Shown: positions 17,852-27,228, numbered from the stretch's first letter. The stretch is 64,000 nucleotides of DNA from Symploca sp. SIO3C6 (GCA_010692425.1 JAAHHJ010000002.1:1-64000), one strand, 5' to 3'. Notes: a model not told the origin generated them from the letters alone. Numbers and translations are program-made.

Positions 17852-18337
17852 ATGGATTTAGAACAGCAAATTCAACTTTTGATTGACAACGCCCCACAAG
17901 ACGGGACGACACCCAAACTTGTTGAGGCCCTCGCGCCAGTGCTTAAACTTTTTGCCAATCAGCTGCAACACTCGGAATATCATATTCTCCAAACCCTTGA
18001 TCAGGGTTGGGTGGTGACGACCCTGAGTAATCGCTGGCAACCTGAGGTAGAAAAGAATGTGATTTATGCTTTTGCCACTCTCAAAGATGCTGTCGATTTC
18101 CAGTCAGCTTCGGACCCTCAAATCCTGGCAATGTCTGTGCCAGTTACTCACATTTTGTTCCAGATGCTTTCCCTTGAGACTGTCAACAGTACAGTTTTTT
18201 TTGATACACCCAGTAATCTAACAGCTGCTACAGAGGTACGTCGAGATGACCTAAAGCGTTTAATTCAAATACAGCTGCAAGAAAATAAATTAGTTCCCCG
18301 GTCATATCCTAGCAATCTACCTCCTGGTCTTGCTTGA
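17852..18337 (+). CDS. Conserved hypothetical protein divergent from hetZ
   Basis: The 161-aa soluble protein has no motif that I recognise. Helical N-terminus (LEQQIQLLIDNAPQDGTTPK), central beta strands (HILQTLDQGWVVTTLSNRW and KNVIYAFATLKDAVDF) and a helical C-terminus (RRDDLKRLIQIQLQE) suggest a single alpha/beta domain. Proteins of this text appear to be common in cyanobacteria. It is transcribed away from hetZ, and the 105-bp gap must hold both promoters, so shared control is possible but not shown. Confidence 0.75.
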   Translation: MDLEQQIQLLIDNAPQDGTTPKLVEALAPVLKLFANQLQHSEYHILQTLDQGWVVTTLSNRWQPEVEKNVIYAFATLKDAVDFQSASDPQILAMSVPVTHILFQMLSLETVNSTVFFDTPSNLTAATEVRRDDLKRLIQIQLQENKLVPRSYPSNLPPGLA

Positions 18338-18651
18338 TTATGCTCTGGGGTTAGTTGGCAATTGTTGAGAAATCGAGTTCTCTTAAATAGCATGTTCCTG
18401 CCAATAATCTTAATTAATGAGGTTAACTCCAAAGTGAGACTATTTCTATACTAGGAGCCTGCCCAGGTTTGTAAAACTGACCCTTGGGTCGAGGCAATCT
18501 AAATTAAACTTTGAGATGCTTCCTTACAGTTCAAATAATCTTTCAGGGAAGCTGAGGCTTGAAGGGAAAAAGGTTAAAGGCATTAGAGCTAAAAGGGCAA
18601 AAAACCTTGCCCCTTGTCCCTGCTGGCGAACGGTAGCTTAGCCTAGCTGCT
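18338..18651. other. Intergenic stretch, nothing firm
   Basis: About 310 bases between convergent genes. A weak G/C-rich inverted pair (AAGGGCAA near 18594 with TTGCCCCTT near 18606) could serve as a terminator for the minus-strand or plus-strand gene, but no clean U-run follows. Confidence 0.4.
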
Positions 18652-19623
18652 CTAATAAACTCGACTGAGGACGTAGTCAGCCATATCTAGCAGTGCTTGA
18701 GAGGACTCAGAAGGCTGTAGAAGCGCAAGGTTTTTTACAGCTTCGGTGGCGTGGTTAGCTGCCAGTTGGCGAGAGCGCTCGATACCCTTACTTTCCATAA
18801 CTAGGGTAAGCGCTTGAGTCAAATCATCTGTTTGGGCAAACTCTCGCTCAATTAGCACCTCTAGGTATGGTTTTTCCTCTAAGGCATATAAAACTGGAGC
18901 AGTAAGATTGCCACTCATTAAATCAGAGCCAGCAGGCTTGCCTAAGGTCTCTGTAGAAGCTGTAAAGTCTAGAATATCATCTACAATCTGGAATGCTAAG
19001 CCCAGATTACGTCCATATCGGTATAAGGCTGCAGCAACTTCTGATGAGACGTCACTGAGTATTCCCGCTGATTTGGCACTATTAGCAATTAGTGACGCCG
19101 TCTTGTTGTAGGTCTTCTCTAGGTAAGCTTCAATAGTAGTAGTGGCCTCAAATCGATTCAGACCTTGTTGAATTTCTCCCTCCGCCATGTCCTTAATCAC
19201 TTCCGAGAGTAGTTTGACCACCTCAAGGTCGTCGAGATTAGCTAGGTGCCAAGCTGATTGACCGAATAAGAAATCTCCTGCTAGCACCGCCACGCGATTG
19301 TTAAATAAGCTATTAACCGTTGGAGCTGCTCGCCGCACTTCTGACTCGTCTACAACATCATCATGTACTAAGGAAGCTGTGTGAATCATCTCCGTGATTT
19401 CTGCCAGACGTCTGTGGCGGGGAGTGATTTTAGCATCTGGCATCGTCGCTTTGGCAATTAAAAGAACAATTGCTGGTCTTACCCGCTTTCCCCCAGCCCC
19501 GAATAGATGTTCGGCTGCAGCATAGAGTATAGGGTGACGGGCACCCACAAGATTCTTTAAGTTTTCGCTCAGTAGACACAGGTCTGCTTCGACAGGGGAA
19601 AAAAGTGAGATCACTGAAGTCAT
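18652..19623 (-). CDS. sds: All-trans polyprenyl (solanesyl-type) diphosphate synthase
   Basis: The 323-aa enzyme condenses isopentenyl diphosphate units onto an allylic starter to make the long side chain of plastoquinone. Both aspartate-rich motifs are intact: LVHDDVVDESEVRRAAPT (first DDxxD, D88-D92) and FQIVDDILDF (second). GAGGKRVRPAIVLL precedes them as usual. The short residue set before the first DDxxD (EMIHTASLVHDD) fits a long-chain enzyme and lacks the bulky aromatic residues of short-chain synthases. The gene sits in the murI-sds-hetZ neighbourhood seen in other filamentous cyanobacteria. Confidence 0.92.
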   Translation of the reverse strand: MTSVISLFSPVEADLCLLSENLKNLVGARHPILYAAAEHLFGAGGKRVRPAIVLLIAKATMPDAKITPRHRRLAEITEMIHTASLVHDDVVDESEVRRAAPTVNSLFNNRVAVLAGDFLFGQSAWHLANLDDLEVVKLLSEVIKDMAEGEIQQGLNRFEATTTIEAYLEKTYNKTASLIANSAKSAGILSDVSSEVAAALYRYGRNLGLAFQIVDDILDFTASTETLGKPAGSDLMSGNLTAPVLYALEEKPYLEVLIEREFAQTDDLTQALTLVMESKGIERSRQLAANHATEAVKNLALLQPSESSQALLDMADYVLSRVY

Positions 19624-20234
19624 GGGTAAGCCGACTCAGAATTTAGTTTACGAAAGTTTACATTTTATTTACTTCAATTCTAATCTAAGCTAGAGCTTAA
19701 GCCACAGAAAAGTTTTATTTAAATGGCTGTGAGCTTCGAGACTGAGGAGAGACCGGACATATGGTACCGACCTCTTAAACAAACAGAAAAACTAAACACA
19801 AAAAGCGGGTATTGTTGTGCTATTCTTAGAATCGAGGGTTTAAAAAACTAAAAAACTTAACTATCGAGGGGTGTAGGTGAGGGGTTCTTCTCCTTAACTT
19901 GCACTATAGCTCAGAGTACATTTTGCATTGTAGGCAGAGATAGTCTACAGCACTTGGTTAGAGCCTCGTTGTTTTTACTCAATTGATTGGACTGTTTTCT
20001 ACAGACAACTAGAAGATCTCAGCTAGCAGAGAACCTGTTGATGGTCATAGCGCCGAACAACAGCTTGCTAGTTGAACTTATTTAATAAGACGTTTATGGG
20101 GAGCTAACTCTTGTATCCCCTAGTTTTTAATAAGAACAGTATCATCAGCCTTCTATCAAGCCTGTCAGGGGTCTAAACATACTGTTTCCACTGCTGTCAC
20201 CACATTCTACGTCTATCCGGGTCTGATTATTACT
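19624..20234. other. 610-bp gene-poor stretch
   Basis: No convincing gene. One 42-codon plus-strand frame (19723-19851, MAVSFETEERPDIWYRPL...) lacks a ribosome site and a recognisable product. The stretch is A/T-rich with several short inverted repeats (for instance around 19862-19905) and could hold a small RNA, which I cannot identify. Confidence 0.4.
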
Positions 20235-20531
20235 ATGGTTTACCAAGATACGGCTGTAATTATTCCACTTCTAGCAACCGCTTATCTGTTAGCAATTTAT
20301 CTGTTGTTGATGGTTGCGCAGCGTATGATTAAGGGTTCTAGATACGCTACTAGTTCTTTTAGGGATGCTTACGCTAACTATGGAACAACAGAGCAGGTTG
20401 GGTCTAATGACGAAGTAGATAAGCCTCACAAGCTTACTTCTGGGTTAAATTCTTTCCCAATTGCTTTTACAGAACCTGATCAACAAACTCATGCACAAGT
20501 AGCATCATCAACCACTTCCAAGCTGAAGTAA
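20235..20531 (+). CDS. Small single-span membrane protein, unknown
   Basis: The 98-aa protein has a long hydrophobic N-terminal helix (VIIPLLATAYLLAIYLLLMV, residues about 8-27) and then a soluble, Ser/Thr-rich tail with IKGSRYATSSFRDAYANYG. ATG at 20235 starts right at the membrane helix, which acts as an uncleaved anchor. There is no recognisable family. A strong bidirectional terminator separates it from murI. The long 5' region of about 600 bp without genes may contain its regulatory sequence. Confidence 0.65.
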   Translation: MVYQDTAVIIPLLATAYLLAIYLLLMVAQRMIKGSRYATSSFRDAYANYGTTEQVGSNDEVDKPHKLTSGLNSFPIAFTEPDQQTHAQVASSTTSKLK

Positions 20532-20579
20532 GAAAAGATGTGAATATCATGCAAATTAATTTATAATTTGTAATATTTA

Positions 20580-20627
20580 GGGTTAAAGGTGAAGTTTATA
20601 TCCTAAGCTCACCTCTAACCCTTTTTT
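20580..20627. terminator. Strong bidirectional terminator
   Basis: GGGTTAAAGGTGA pairs with TCACCTCTAACCC (13-bp stem, one G-U), followed by six T. It separates the 98-aa gene from convergent murI, and the A-rich other side can serve murI less well. Confidence 0.85.
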
Positions 20628-20639
20628 GAATTTTTGAAC

Positions 20640-21587
20640 TCACTCTACCGAAGATAGGGGCAATGATCGACAAGATAGTGTCGGTAGATTGATTTTTTCT
20701 ACTATAGGGGTGCATCCTAGCCACTGCCTCGATGTTCGTGCAAATTCCTGAGGGCAGCCGCTGACACAGAAGCGAGTCGGCCGCACCCCTAAAGTGTTGT
20801 TGAGTCCCACTAAATCAAGTTCACGGGCAGCAGCAGCAACTACGTGTACAGCCGGATTTACACAGGAGACAGTTGCTGGCAAAATTTCCCTTAGTATAGG
20901 TTCCAAATGTGGGTAATGGGTACAACCATAGATCAAGGTATCAATTCGTTGCTTGAGCAATGGCTCTAGGTACTGTCGTGCCACTTCAGAAGTGTATGGA
21001 TCTTGCAAGCGGTTTTGCTCGACTAACGGTACAAACTCCGGACAACCGACTTGCCAAACCTGAGCGCTAGGAACAATCTCCACTATAGCCTTCTTATAGG
21101 CATTACTAGCTGCAGTTGCAGGAGTAGCAATTACTCCGAGACGACGACCTTGGACAACAGCAGCACGAGCACTGGGTAAAATTAGTCCCAGAATTGGGAG
21201 TTCAAACTCACTACGCAGTGTTTCCAGTGCTAGGGCGTCACTAGTATTGCAAGCCATAACCACCATTTTGACATCCTGTTGCACCATCCAGCTGAGAATT
21301 TCAAAACCAAACTGTAGAATTTCCGCTGCAGAACGCATTCCGTAGGGTAACCGCGCTGTATCAGCAAAATAAATAACCGACTCGTTAGGCAGTTGACGAT
21401 AGAGTTCTCTCAAAACAGTGAGACCACCAACGCCGCTGTCAAAAATACCAATGGGACTCCGCTGTGGCTCTCTTCTAGAGGTAAAGGCAGCTTGAGAACT
21501 AGAGTTGAGCTTGAGTGTCATTGTCTGGGAGTTTGATGCATTTTGTCCAGGGTAATTGCTCAAGTAGAAACTGGAAAATTTGGACAC
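20640..21587 (-). CDS. murI: Glutamate racemase
   Basis: It converts L-glutamate to D-glutamate for peptidoglycan. Both catalytic cysteines are present: VVMACNTSDALALE and LIYGCTHYPHLEPIL. The N-terminal IGIFDSGVGGLTVLREL and PYGMRSAAEI motifs are standard. The 315-aa frame begins about 42 residues before the conserved start; an internal ATG at 21521 (MTLKLNSSSQ) fits the family length better, so the true N-terminus is uncertain. It lies downstream of the AMIN protein gene on the same strand, 50 bp apart, and probably in one transcript with it. Confidence 0.95.
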   Translation of the reverse strand: MSKFSSFYLSNYPGQNASNSQTMTLKLNSSSQAAFTSRREPQRSPIGIFDSGVGGLTVLRELYRQLPNESVIYFADTARLPYGMRSAAEILQFGFEILSWMVQQDVKMVVMACNTSDALALETLRSEFELPILGLILPSARAAVVQGRRLGVIATPATAASNAYKKAIVEIVPSAQVWQVGCPEFVPLVEQNRLQDPYTSEVARQYLEPLLKQRIDTLIYGCTHYPHLEPILREILPATVSCVNPAVHVVAAAARELDLVGLNNTLGVRPTRFCVSGCPQEFARTSRQWLGCTPIVEKINLPTLSCRSLPLSSVE

Positions 21588-21637
21588 CGATGTTTTCTGT
21601 AAGATTGACGCTTAGTTTGATGCTAATGTGTTTACTT

Positions 21638-22543
21638 TTACATAATGACCCTTGATCCAGAAGAGCGCATGAAGGGAGGGCTTTGATTTAGTTGCTGCAA
21701 CTGGTTCAACTGACTGGAAAAAGTAGTTTCCTTAGGTAAAACTACGATGCCTCCAGTGCGGTTAAAAGATGCCTGCCAATCTGGAGAGTCTTTGGTAACG
21801 TTGAGGGTTATGCGCACAACAGGTGGCCAGTCTTGGATCTGAGCAAATCGAATCTGACCAACCCCATAACGATTTACCTCCAACTCTTGCTCCCAGAGAT
21901 ATTGCGAAAGGGTAGCGCCTAAGATTTCAATCTCAATGCGGCGGCGATCACGACTTCTCCTTGCCTTAATGCTTTCAGGTTGCCCGCCACTGGTACGGAT
22001 AAAAAATCCATCTCTAGTCACCTGAAAGCTATCGAGTTGAAGCATTGCAGTTGCCACTTGATTACCTAAGGTATTGTCTGCTGGCGACACTTGAGTTGGT
22101 GAAAAATCAGGCATTTGGGGCGTTGGTAATTGTACTATCCACTGATTGGCAGCCATTCCCCGGAATATTACCTCCTCAGGATTAAGAGTATAACCGGGCG
22201 CTAATTCAATTACAATCCGAGTTGTTTGGTTCTGAAACTGCCCCACTCGAACTTCTCTAATGGCACCTCCTACTTGCTGTTTAGTGGTTCGACCTCCCAG
22301 TACAATGCCAGGTAAATCAATGACGACGCGCGTTGGATTGGCAATCAGTTGTGCTTGAGGTTGAACACCTACATCAGTGGTGAATTCGAGTAGGTTTTGA
22401 GAGCGATCAAAATGGAAAAAGAGCAGTTGACGCCCTTGAGCGGGCAAGGAACTCATAAAAACGCTCACAAAGCTCGAAAATAGCAGTATCCAGCGGAATT
22501 TCACGATTATTTCTCCTGTTGAAAGCCCTCTGCTGCATCGCAA
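21638..22543 (-). CDS. AMIN-domain exported protein, amidase domain missing
   Basis: The 301-aa protein has a signal peptide (FRWILLFSSFVSVFMSSLPA, then QG). Residues about 40-140 form an AMIN domain (LLEFTTDVGVQPQAQLIANP, then TRVVIDLPGIVLGG and IREVRVGQFQNQTTRIVIEL), a peptidoglycan- or pole-targeting module. A second AMIN-like region follows at about 170-275. In cyanobacteria the gene before murI is commonly an N-acetylmuramoyl-L-alanine amidase (AmiC) with this front end plus a zinc amidase domain. Here the frame stops at SPPFMRSSGSRVIM, and no HGG or glutamate zinc motif follows before murI. It is either a truncated AmiC or a dedicated AMIN protein. Confidence 0.8.
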   Translation of the reverse strand: MRCSRGLSTGEIIVKFRWILLFSSFVSVFMSSLPAQGRQLLFFHFDRSQNLLEFTTDVGVQPQAQLIANPTRVVIDLPGIVLGGRTTKQQVGGAIREVRVGQFQNQTTRIVIELAPGYTLNPEEVIFRGMAANQWIVQLPTPQMPDFSPTQVSPADNTLGNQVATAMLQLDSFQVTRDGFFIRTSGGQPESIKARRSRDRRRIEIEILGATLSQYLWEQELEVNRYGVGQIRFAQIQDWPPVVRITLNVTKDSPDWQASFNRTGGIVVLPKETTFSSQLNQLQQLNQSPPFMRSSGSRVIM

Positions 22544-22567
22544 CGCGGTTTGGTAGATAGAGTTTTT

Positions 22568-22655
22568 ATACCAAGTTGCAGGTCTGAAGGTAAGGTTTGT
22601 TGGACTCTATATCTTCAGTAAAGATTAAATTAAGGCTAAGGCTGCAACTTGGTAT
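22568..22655. mobile_element. MITE-like inverted repeat, ATACCAAGTTGCAG ends
   Basis: ATACCAAGTTGCAG (22568-22581) and CTGCAACTTGGTAT (22642-22655) are perfect 14-bp inverted repeats around 60 bp without a gene. A half-copy (ACAACTTGGTATAGC) occurs at 58746-58760. These ends are widespread in cyanobacterial intergenic DNA, as I recall. The element sits between the antiporter and AMIN genes. Confidence 0.6.
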
Positions 22656-22663
22656 TACCTGCT

Positions 22664-24178
22664 TTATTTAGGTTCTTGACCAGCTTCAACTTCCTCAGGT
22701 ACCCCTTGAGGATCGACTGCAACTGCTCCGGTGCTGTTACCATCTAGGGCTGACATGGCTTTGGTAAGAGCTTCTGACTCTGGCTCTTCAAACACCAACC
22801 TCAAAAGGGGTGGGGCGACAAAGGTAGTTAAAATTACCATCATGATAATCCCCGCCTGGGTAGCTTCGGAAAGGGCACCACTAGCTGCACCCACACCAGC
22901 AAACACTAAGCCCACTTCGCCCCTAGGAATCATGCCAACACCAATTGCCAGACGCTGAATTCCAGGTTGACCGAAGACTGTAAAGCCAGTGATGACTTTA
23001 CCAACGATCGCCACCACAATTAGGAAAGCCGCAATAATCAAACCCTCACGATTACTGGGAATCGCCGGATTCAAAACGCTTAAGTCAGTTTTAGCTCCCA
23101 CAACTACAAAGAAAATTGGTGTGAGCACATCAGCGACTGGTATGACCTGCTCTTCCAATTCTCGGCGTTTATCAGTTTCTGCCAAGACTAGTCCGGCAGC
23201 AAATGCTCCCAAAATCGCTTCTAAACCAATAGCGGCAGCAACATAGGACAGGATCAAGGCAAAAATCAAAGCAGTCAGCAAAACCTGACCACGAGTCTTC
23301 ATTTCGTTAACCAAGCCCACAAAGTAGGGAGAGAGGAAACGACCGACTAGAATTGAGCCTACCAGGAAAACACCAGCACTAATAATCAGGTAAATGACAT
23401 TGGCAATAACGATTTCACCAGTCTTTGCCAGACTCGCCACCACCGCCAAGATAATGATCCCGAGAACGTCATCAAGAACTGCTGCACCAATAATAATTTG
23501 CCCTTCTTTGGAACTGAGACGACCAATCTCAGCTAAAACCTTAGCAGTAATACCAATGCTAGTGGCAGTGAGAGCAGCACCTGCAAAAATAGCGGGAACG
23601 GCAGTAAGGTGAAATAAATAGACTAAACCAGCAGTACCAGCGGCGAAAGGTGCTACTACTCCCACAATTGCTACGATTGCAGCTTGGGGACCAACCCGGA
23701 TTAACTCCTGTAAATCAGACTCTAATCCGATTTCAAACAGTAGAATCACCACGCCTAGTTCCGCGAGGACAGAAATCACCTCGCTTTGAGACTCAAATAC
23801 TGATTGTGCAGCCTCTGGTGACAGACCCGTAGTGGACTCAAGCCAGTTGATAATCATTGAGTGGCTACTATCTGCACCACCTTCTGGGAAGACCAGCAGA
23901 TTTAGTGCCGAGACTCCGATAACGACACCACCTACCAGTTCACCTAACACTGGTGGTAGGTTGATACGAGCACAAATCTCGCCACCGAGTTTGCTAGCAA
24001 AAAAAATTGCGACTAAACTCAGCAGTACTCCTGCAAATACTATTGAAGCATTATCTGATGAAGTTTCTGTTGCCTCACCTGCTGCACTTAGCAGGATTTG
24101 GTGAGTACAGAGCCAGTCGCCAGGGGCGAGGAAACTCGCCCAGGCAGTTACATCTACCATTGGTTGCGAAGAAATCAT
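22664..24178 (-). CDS. CPA2-family cation/proton antiporter
   Basis: The 504-aa membrane protein has about 13 hydrophobic helices. Family signatures are the N-terminal GGEICARINLPPVLGELVGG, the LLFEIGLESDLQEL motif, AALTATSIGITAKVL and the ion-binding-site region GAAVLDDVLGIIILAV (Asp pair in the conserved VLDD). It exchanges Na+ or K+ for H+ across the plasma or thylakoid membrane; such proteins are named NhaS3/NapA-type in cyanobacteria. The C-terminus is short and acidic, with no TrkA-N domain. The start at 24178 gives a 30-residue lead before the first helix; ATG at 24163 (MVDVTAW) is possible. Confidence 0.9.
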   Translation of the reverse strand: MISSQPMVDVTAWASFLAPGDWLCTHQILLSAAGEATETSSDNASIVFAGVLLSLVAIFFASKLGGEICARINLPPVLGELVGGVVIGVSALNLLVFPEGGADSSHSMIINWLESTTGLSPEAAQSVFESQSEVISVLAELGVVILLFEIGLESDLQELIRVGPQAAIVAIVGVVAPFAAGTAGLVYLFHLTAVPAIFAGAALTATSIGITAKVLAEIGRLSSKEGQIIIGAAVLDDVLGIIILAVVASLAKTGEIVIANVIYLIISAGVFLVGSILVGRFLSPYFVGLVNEMKTRGQVLLTALIFALILSYVAAAIGLEAILGAFAAGLVLAETDKRRELEEQVIPVADVLTPIFFVVVGAKTDLSVLNPAIPSNREGLIIAAFLIVVAIVGKVITGFTVFGQPGIQRLAIGVGMIPRGEVGLVFAGVGAASGALSEATQAGIIMMVILTTFVAPPLLRLVFEEPESEALTKAMSALDGNSTGAVAVDPQGVPEEVEAGQEPK

Positions 24179-24639
24179 TCTTTCTACTCTACAAGCTTCT
24201 TAACTAAGATTAAGTCTTTCTCTGGTTTATAATGGTTGCTGTTAACTAGTTCTGGCAATAAGTCTTCTGCTATCTTTGATTTGATGGTTGATAGTTCAGA
24301 CGCAATACCAAAGGTAAAAGCAGCACCCGTTACTAAAACTGTAACGGCTCAAAACAGCAAGGCGCTGCTGTGACAGAGTAGATGGCAAGGGCGGCTAGCT
24401 CATAAACCTATATAAAAATTCTTACCGAATTTTTCAAGTGAGGAGAATCTATTGGATGAATCAAAATCTGGAAGCAGAAAATTTAGGGCTTAAGCCTAAC
24501 ATTGCCCTTTTAGGAGCTTTAGCATTAATACACTGAGGATTTAAATAGCCTGGTGTGACTTAACCGATTAGCACCTACAGGCTATGCTTAATGTTACTGG
24601 GCAGAGTGAGTATGGAAGCAGCAGCTTAGCTCTGTTGAT
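24179..24639. other. 460-bp intergenic stretch
   Basis: It holds the promoter of the antiporter and one possible 26-codon peptide gene (listed separately). Otherwise I see only A/T-rich DNA and a hairpin around 24411-24440 (AAAAATTCTTACCGAATTTTT). Confidence 0.5.
24456..24536 (+). CDS. Possible 26-aa membrane peptide
   Basis: ATG at 24456 is preceded by a good ribosome site (GAGGAG, spacing about 10). The frame reads MNQNLEAENLGLKPN, then IALLGALALIH and TGA, a polar head and a short hydrophobic tail. It may be a genuine tiny membrane peptide or the start of a lost gene. No homologue comes to mind. Confidence 0.35.
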   Translation: MNQNLEAENLGLKPNIALLGALALIH

Positions 24640-25011
24640 TCAGAATTCTACATCAGAGTCGCTATAGCTATCAACTGTACTTGGCTCATTTTCTCGCCTA
24701 GAGCCCAAGAGTTCAAGACGGTTCACTAGAATTGTGGGAGATGAACGTTCTGCTCCTGTAGCGCGGTCACTCCAGCGTTCAATTTTTAGAGAGCCTTGTA
24801 CTCCGATGAGTTTTCCTTTGTGAGCATAATTAGCTGCCACTTGTGCAGTCTTGCCCCAAATTTCGAGGTTGAACCAGTCAGGCTGATCACTGTTGCGCCT
24901 CTGGCGATTTACTGCCAGTGTTAACCTGCACTTAACAGCGCCCGACTCGAAATATCTGACGTCTGGGTCTGTACCGACACGACCAACTAAATTAACAACA
25001 TTAAGACTCAT
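24640..25011 (-). CDS. ssb: Single-stranded DNA-binding protein
   Basis: The 123-aa protein forms the OB-fold of bacterial SSB: MSLNVVNLVGRVGTDPDVRY, then LAVNRQRRNSDQPDWFNLEI, WGKTAQVAANYAHKGKLIGV and a final strand region NRLELLG. The C-terminal tail is short and acidic, ending DSYSDSDVEF. It coats single-stranded DNA during replication and repair. It resembles the shorter of the SSB types found in cyanobacteria. It is divergent from mreB with about 290 bp between. Confidence 0.93.
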   Translation of the reverse strand: MSLNVVNLVGRVGTDPDVRYFESGAVKCRLTLAVNRQRRNSDQPDWFNLEIWGKTAQVAANYAHKGKLIGVQGSLKIERWSDRATGAERSSPTILVNRLELLGSRRENEPSTVDSYSDSDVEF

Positions 25012-25304
25012 ATTTGTTAGTACTTTTGTACTGATATAGCTAATCTACTTTAACGGCTAAAGAGAATCTTCAGCAACTGTCAACTCTTGCTAAGCAACCT
25101 AACTTTGATTAGGAAGCCAATGCACTCAAACTTACTTTTTCCTCCAACAGCAGGAAGTAAGCTTTGAGGAATAATAATTATTAATTGCTCTAGTTGACTA
25201 GACGAAGGATAGAAAACGTAATAGAATCCACATCGGTTACGGTGACATTTCAGTTACATTTCGGTTATACACAGCAATATTTGACTTTAGGGGCGTAGAA
25301 ACGA

Positions 25305-26348
25305 GTGGGTTTTTTCAGTCGCTTTTCCCTATCACGGGATATGGGTATAGATCTAGGTACTGCTAACACTTTAGTGTATGTATCAGGCAAAGGAATTGTT
25401 CTACAAGAACCTTCTGTCGTTGCCATAGACCAAGACCTAAAAGTCCCCTTGGCAGTAGGTGAGGATGCTAAAAAAATGTTGGGTAGAACCCCTGGTAATG
25501 TGGTTGCCCTGCGTCCACTCCGCGATGGTGTGATTGCTGATTTTGATACTGCCGAACTCATGCTCAAGCATTTTATCCGACGAGTACACGAAGGCAGAAC
25601 CCTAGTTTCACCTCGAATTGTTATTGGTATCCCTAGTGGTGTTACTGGTGTTGAGCGCAGGGCAGTAATGGAAGCAGCATCCCAGGCTGGTGCCAGAGAT
25701 GTATACTTAATCGACGAGCCTGTAGCAGCAGCTATTGGTGCTGGTTTGCCTGTGGCGGAGCCAACGGGTAACATGATTATTGATATCGGTGGCGGCACCA
25801 CTGAAGTAGCTGTGCTGAGTTTACAGGGGACAGTTTTAAGTGAATCAGTGCGTATTGCTGGAGATGAACTTAGTGAATCAATAACTCAGTATATGAAAAA
25901 AGTTCATAATCTTGTAGTTGGCGAGCGCACCTCTGAAGAAATCAAGATTCAAATTGGTTCAGCCTATCCTACTGACGATATTGATGATGCGACCTTAGAG
26001 GTGCGAGGTTTGCACCTACTCTCTGGGTTGCCGCGAACAGTTACCATCAAAGCCCCAGAAATTAGGGAAAGTATGTCTGAACCTTTGTCAGTTATTGTTG
26101 ATGCCGTCAAGCGCACCTTAGAAAGAACGCCGCCTGAATTAGCTGCTGACATTATTGACAGGGGGATCATGCTGGCTGGTGGCGGTGCTTTGCTCAAAGG
26201 GCTTGATACTCTCATCTCTCATGAAACGGGCATCGTGACCCATGTGGCAGCAGACCCGTTAAGCTGTGTGGTTTTAGGAACTGGTCGCGTTCTAGAGAAT
26301 TTCAAGCAATTGGAGAGGGTCTTTAGCGGACGCTCCCGCAGCTTATAG
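25305..26348 (+). CDS. mreB: Rod shape-determining actin homologue MreB
   Basis: The 347-aa actin-like ATPase polymerises under the membrane and directs cell-wall synthesis. It has phosphate-1 DMGIDLGTANTLVYVSGKG, phosphate-2 IDIGGGTTEVAVLSL and the adenosine motif GIMLAGGGALLKGLD. GTG at 25305 gives the typical amphipathic N-terminus GFFSRFSLSRD. It is the first gene of mreBCD; mreC follows after 145 bp. Confidence 0.97.
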   Translation: MGFFSRFSLSRDMGIDLGTANTLVYVSGKGIVLQEPSVVAIDQDLKVPLAVGEDAKKMLGRTPGNVVALRPLRDGVIADFDTAELMLKHFIRRVHEGRTLVSPRIVIGIPSGVTGVERRAVMEAASQAGARDVYLIDEPVAAAIGAGLPVAEPTGNMIIDIGGGTTEVAVLSLQGTVLSESVRIAGDELSESITQYMKKVHNLVVGERTSEEIKIQIGSAYPTDDIDDATLEVRGLHLLSGLPRTVTIKAPEIRESMSEPLSVIVDAVKRTLERTPPELAADIIDRGIMLAGGGALLKGLDTLISHETGIVTHVAADPLSCVVLGTGRVLENFKQLERVFSGRSRSL

Positions 26349-26493
26349 TAGCATTTATCTTAGGAATTAAGTTTGAAGGTTGTGCAATCAACCTCTGCCG
26401 TTAACAAATCAATAGTCACGTGAATCCAAGAAAAAAGCAATCTGTACTTAAGCCTCAGCCAGAACCTGGCTGTTAACAGACAAGATACAAGAT

Positions 26494-27228
26494 ATGTATA
26501 TACTGCGTCGCTGGTGGGATCGACACGGGTTAGTAATTGTCTTAGGCGGACTGGCTCTAATTGTAGCCTGGTCTGTTCGTCATACTCAGGGGGCAGCAAT
26601 TTTTCAAGTTTACCAGCTGATAACTCGTCCCTTGGCATCAGTTCCCACACCAGAGGAACGCCTCATTGATGCGCGTGTCCTTGAACTGCAACAGCGGATA
26701 GTTGAGCTCGAAAGCCAGAATAAAAAGCTAAAAGAGCTGTTGGGTTATGTTGAAACCAAGAAAATGGATGGCATTGTTACTCCAATTATTGGGCGCAGTG
26801 CTGATCACTGGTGGCAACAGTTAATTTTAGGTCGAGGCAGTAATGATGGCATTGAGGTGGGCTTTGTCGTCATGGGAACTGGCGGTTTAGTAGGTAGGGT
26901 AATCAGCGTAACGCCCAATAGCAGCCGTATTTTACTCATAACTGACTCTACTAGTCATGTAGGTACTGTAATTGGTCGCAGCCGTAGTATGGGTTTTATT
27001 CGGGGACAAGGGTCTAATCGCGCTGTAATGGAATTTTTTGATAAACTACCTGAGGTCCGTCGCGGTGACTCTGTTTCAACTTCGCCAGTCAGCCAACTTT
27101 TCCCACCCGGTTTGCCTGTCGGACGTGTGGAATCTGTAAATCTTGACAAAAGTCCTGCTCCGGAGGCAGTCATTGAACTAACCTCACCCATCAATCACCT
27201 GGAATGGGTAATTGTTATGCCGAGATGA
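26494..27228 (+). CDS. mreC: Rod shape-determining protein MreC
   Basis: The 244-aa protein has one N-terminal membrane helix (GLVIVLGGLALIVAWSV), a coiled coil (ARVLELQQRIVELESQNKKL) and the periplasmic beta-barrel domain with GLVGRVISVTPNSSRILLIT, GFIRGQGSNRAVMEF and PPGLPVGRVESVN. It links cytoplasmic MreB to the cell-wall machinery. mreD follows 22 bp downstream, so mreCD are one transcription unit. Confidence 0.95.
   Translation: MYILRRWWDRHGLVIVLGGLALIVAWSVRHTQGAAIFQVYQLITRPLASVPTPEERLIDARVLELQQRIVELESQNKKLKELLGYVETKKMDGIVTPIIGRSADHWWQQLILGRGSNDGIEVGFVVMGTGGLVGRVISVTPNSSRILLITDSTSHVGTVIGRSRSMGFIRGQGSNRAVMEFFDKLPEVRRGDSVSTSPVSQLFPPGLPVGRVESVNLDKSPAPEAVIELTSPINHLEWVIVMPR

Noticed and set aside
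22731-24104. Several plus-strand ORFs opposite the antiporter gene
   Set aside because: They are mirror frames of a hydrophobic coding sequence, rich in Ser/Thr/Ala/Pro, without starts or family features.
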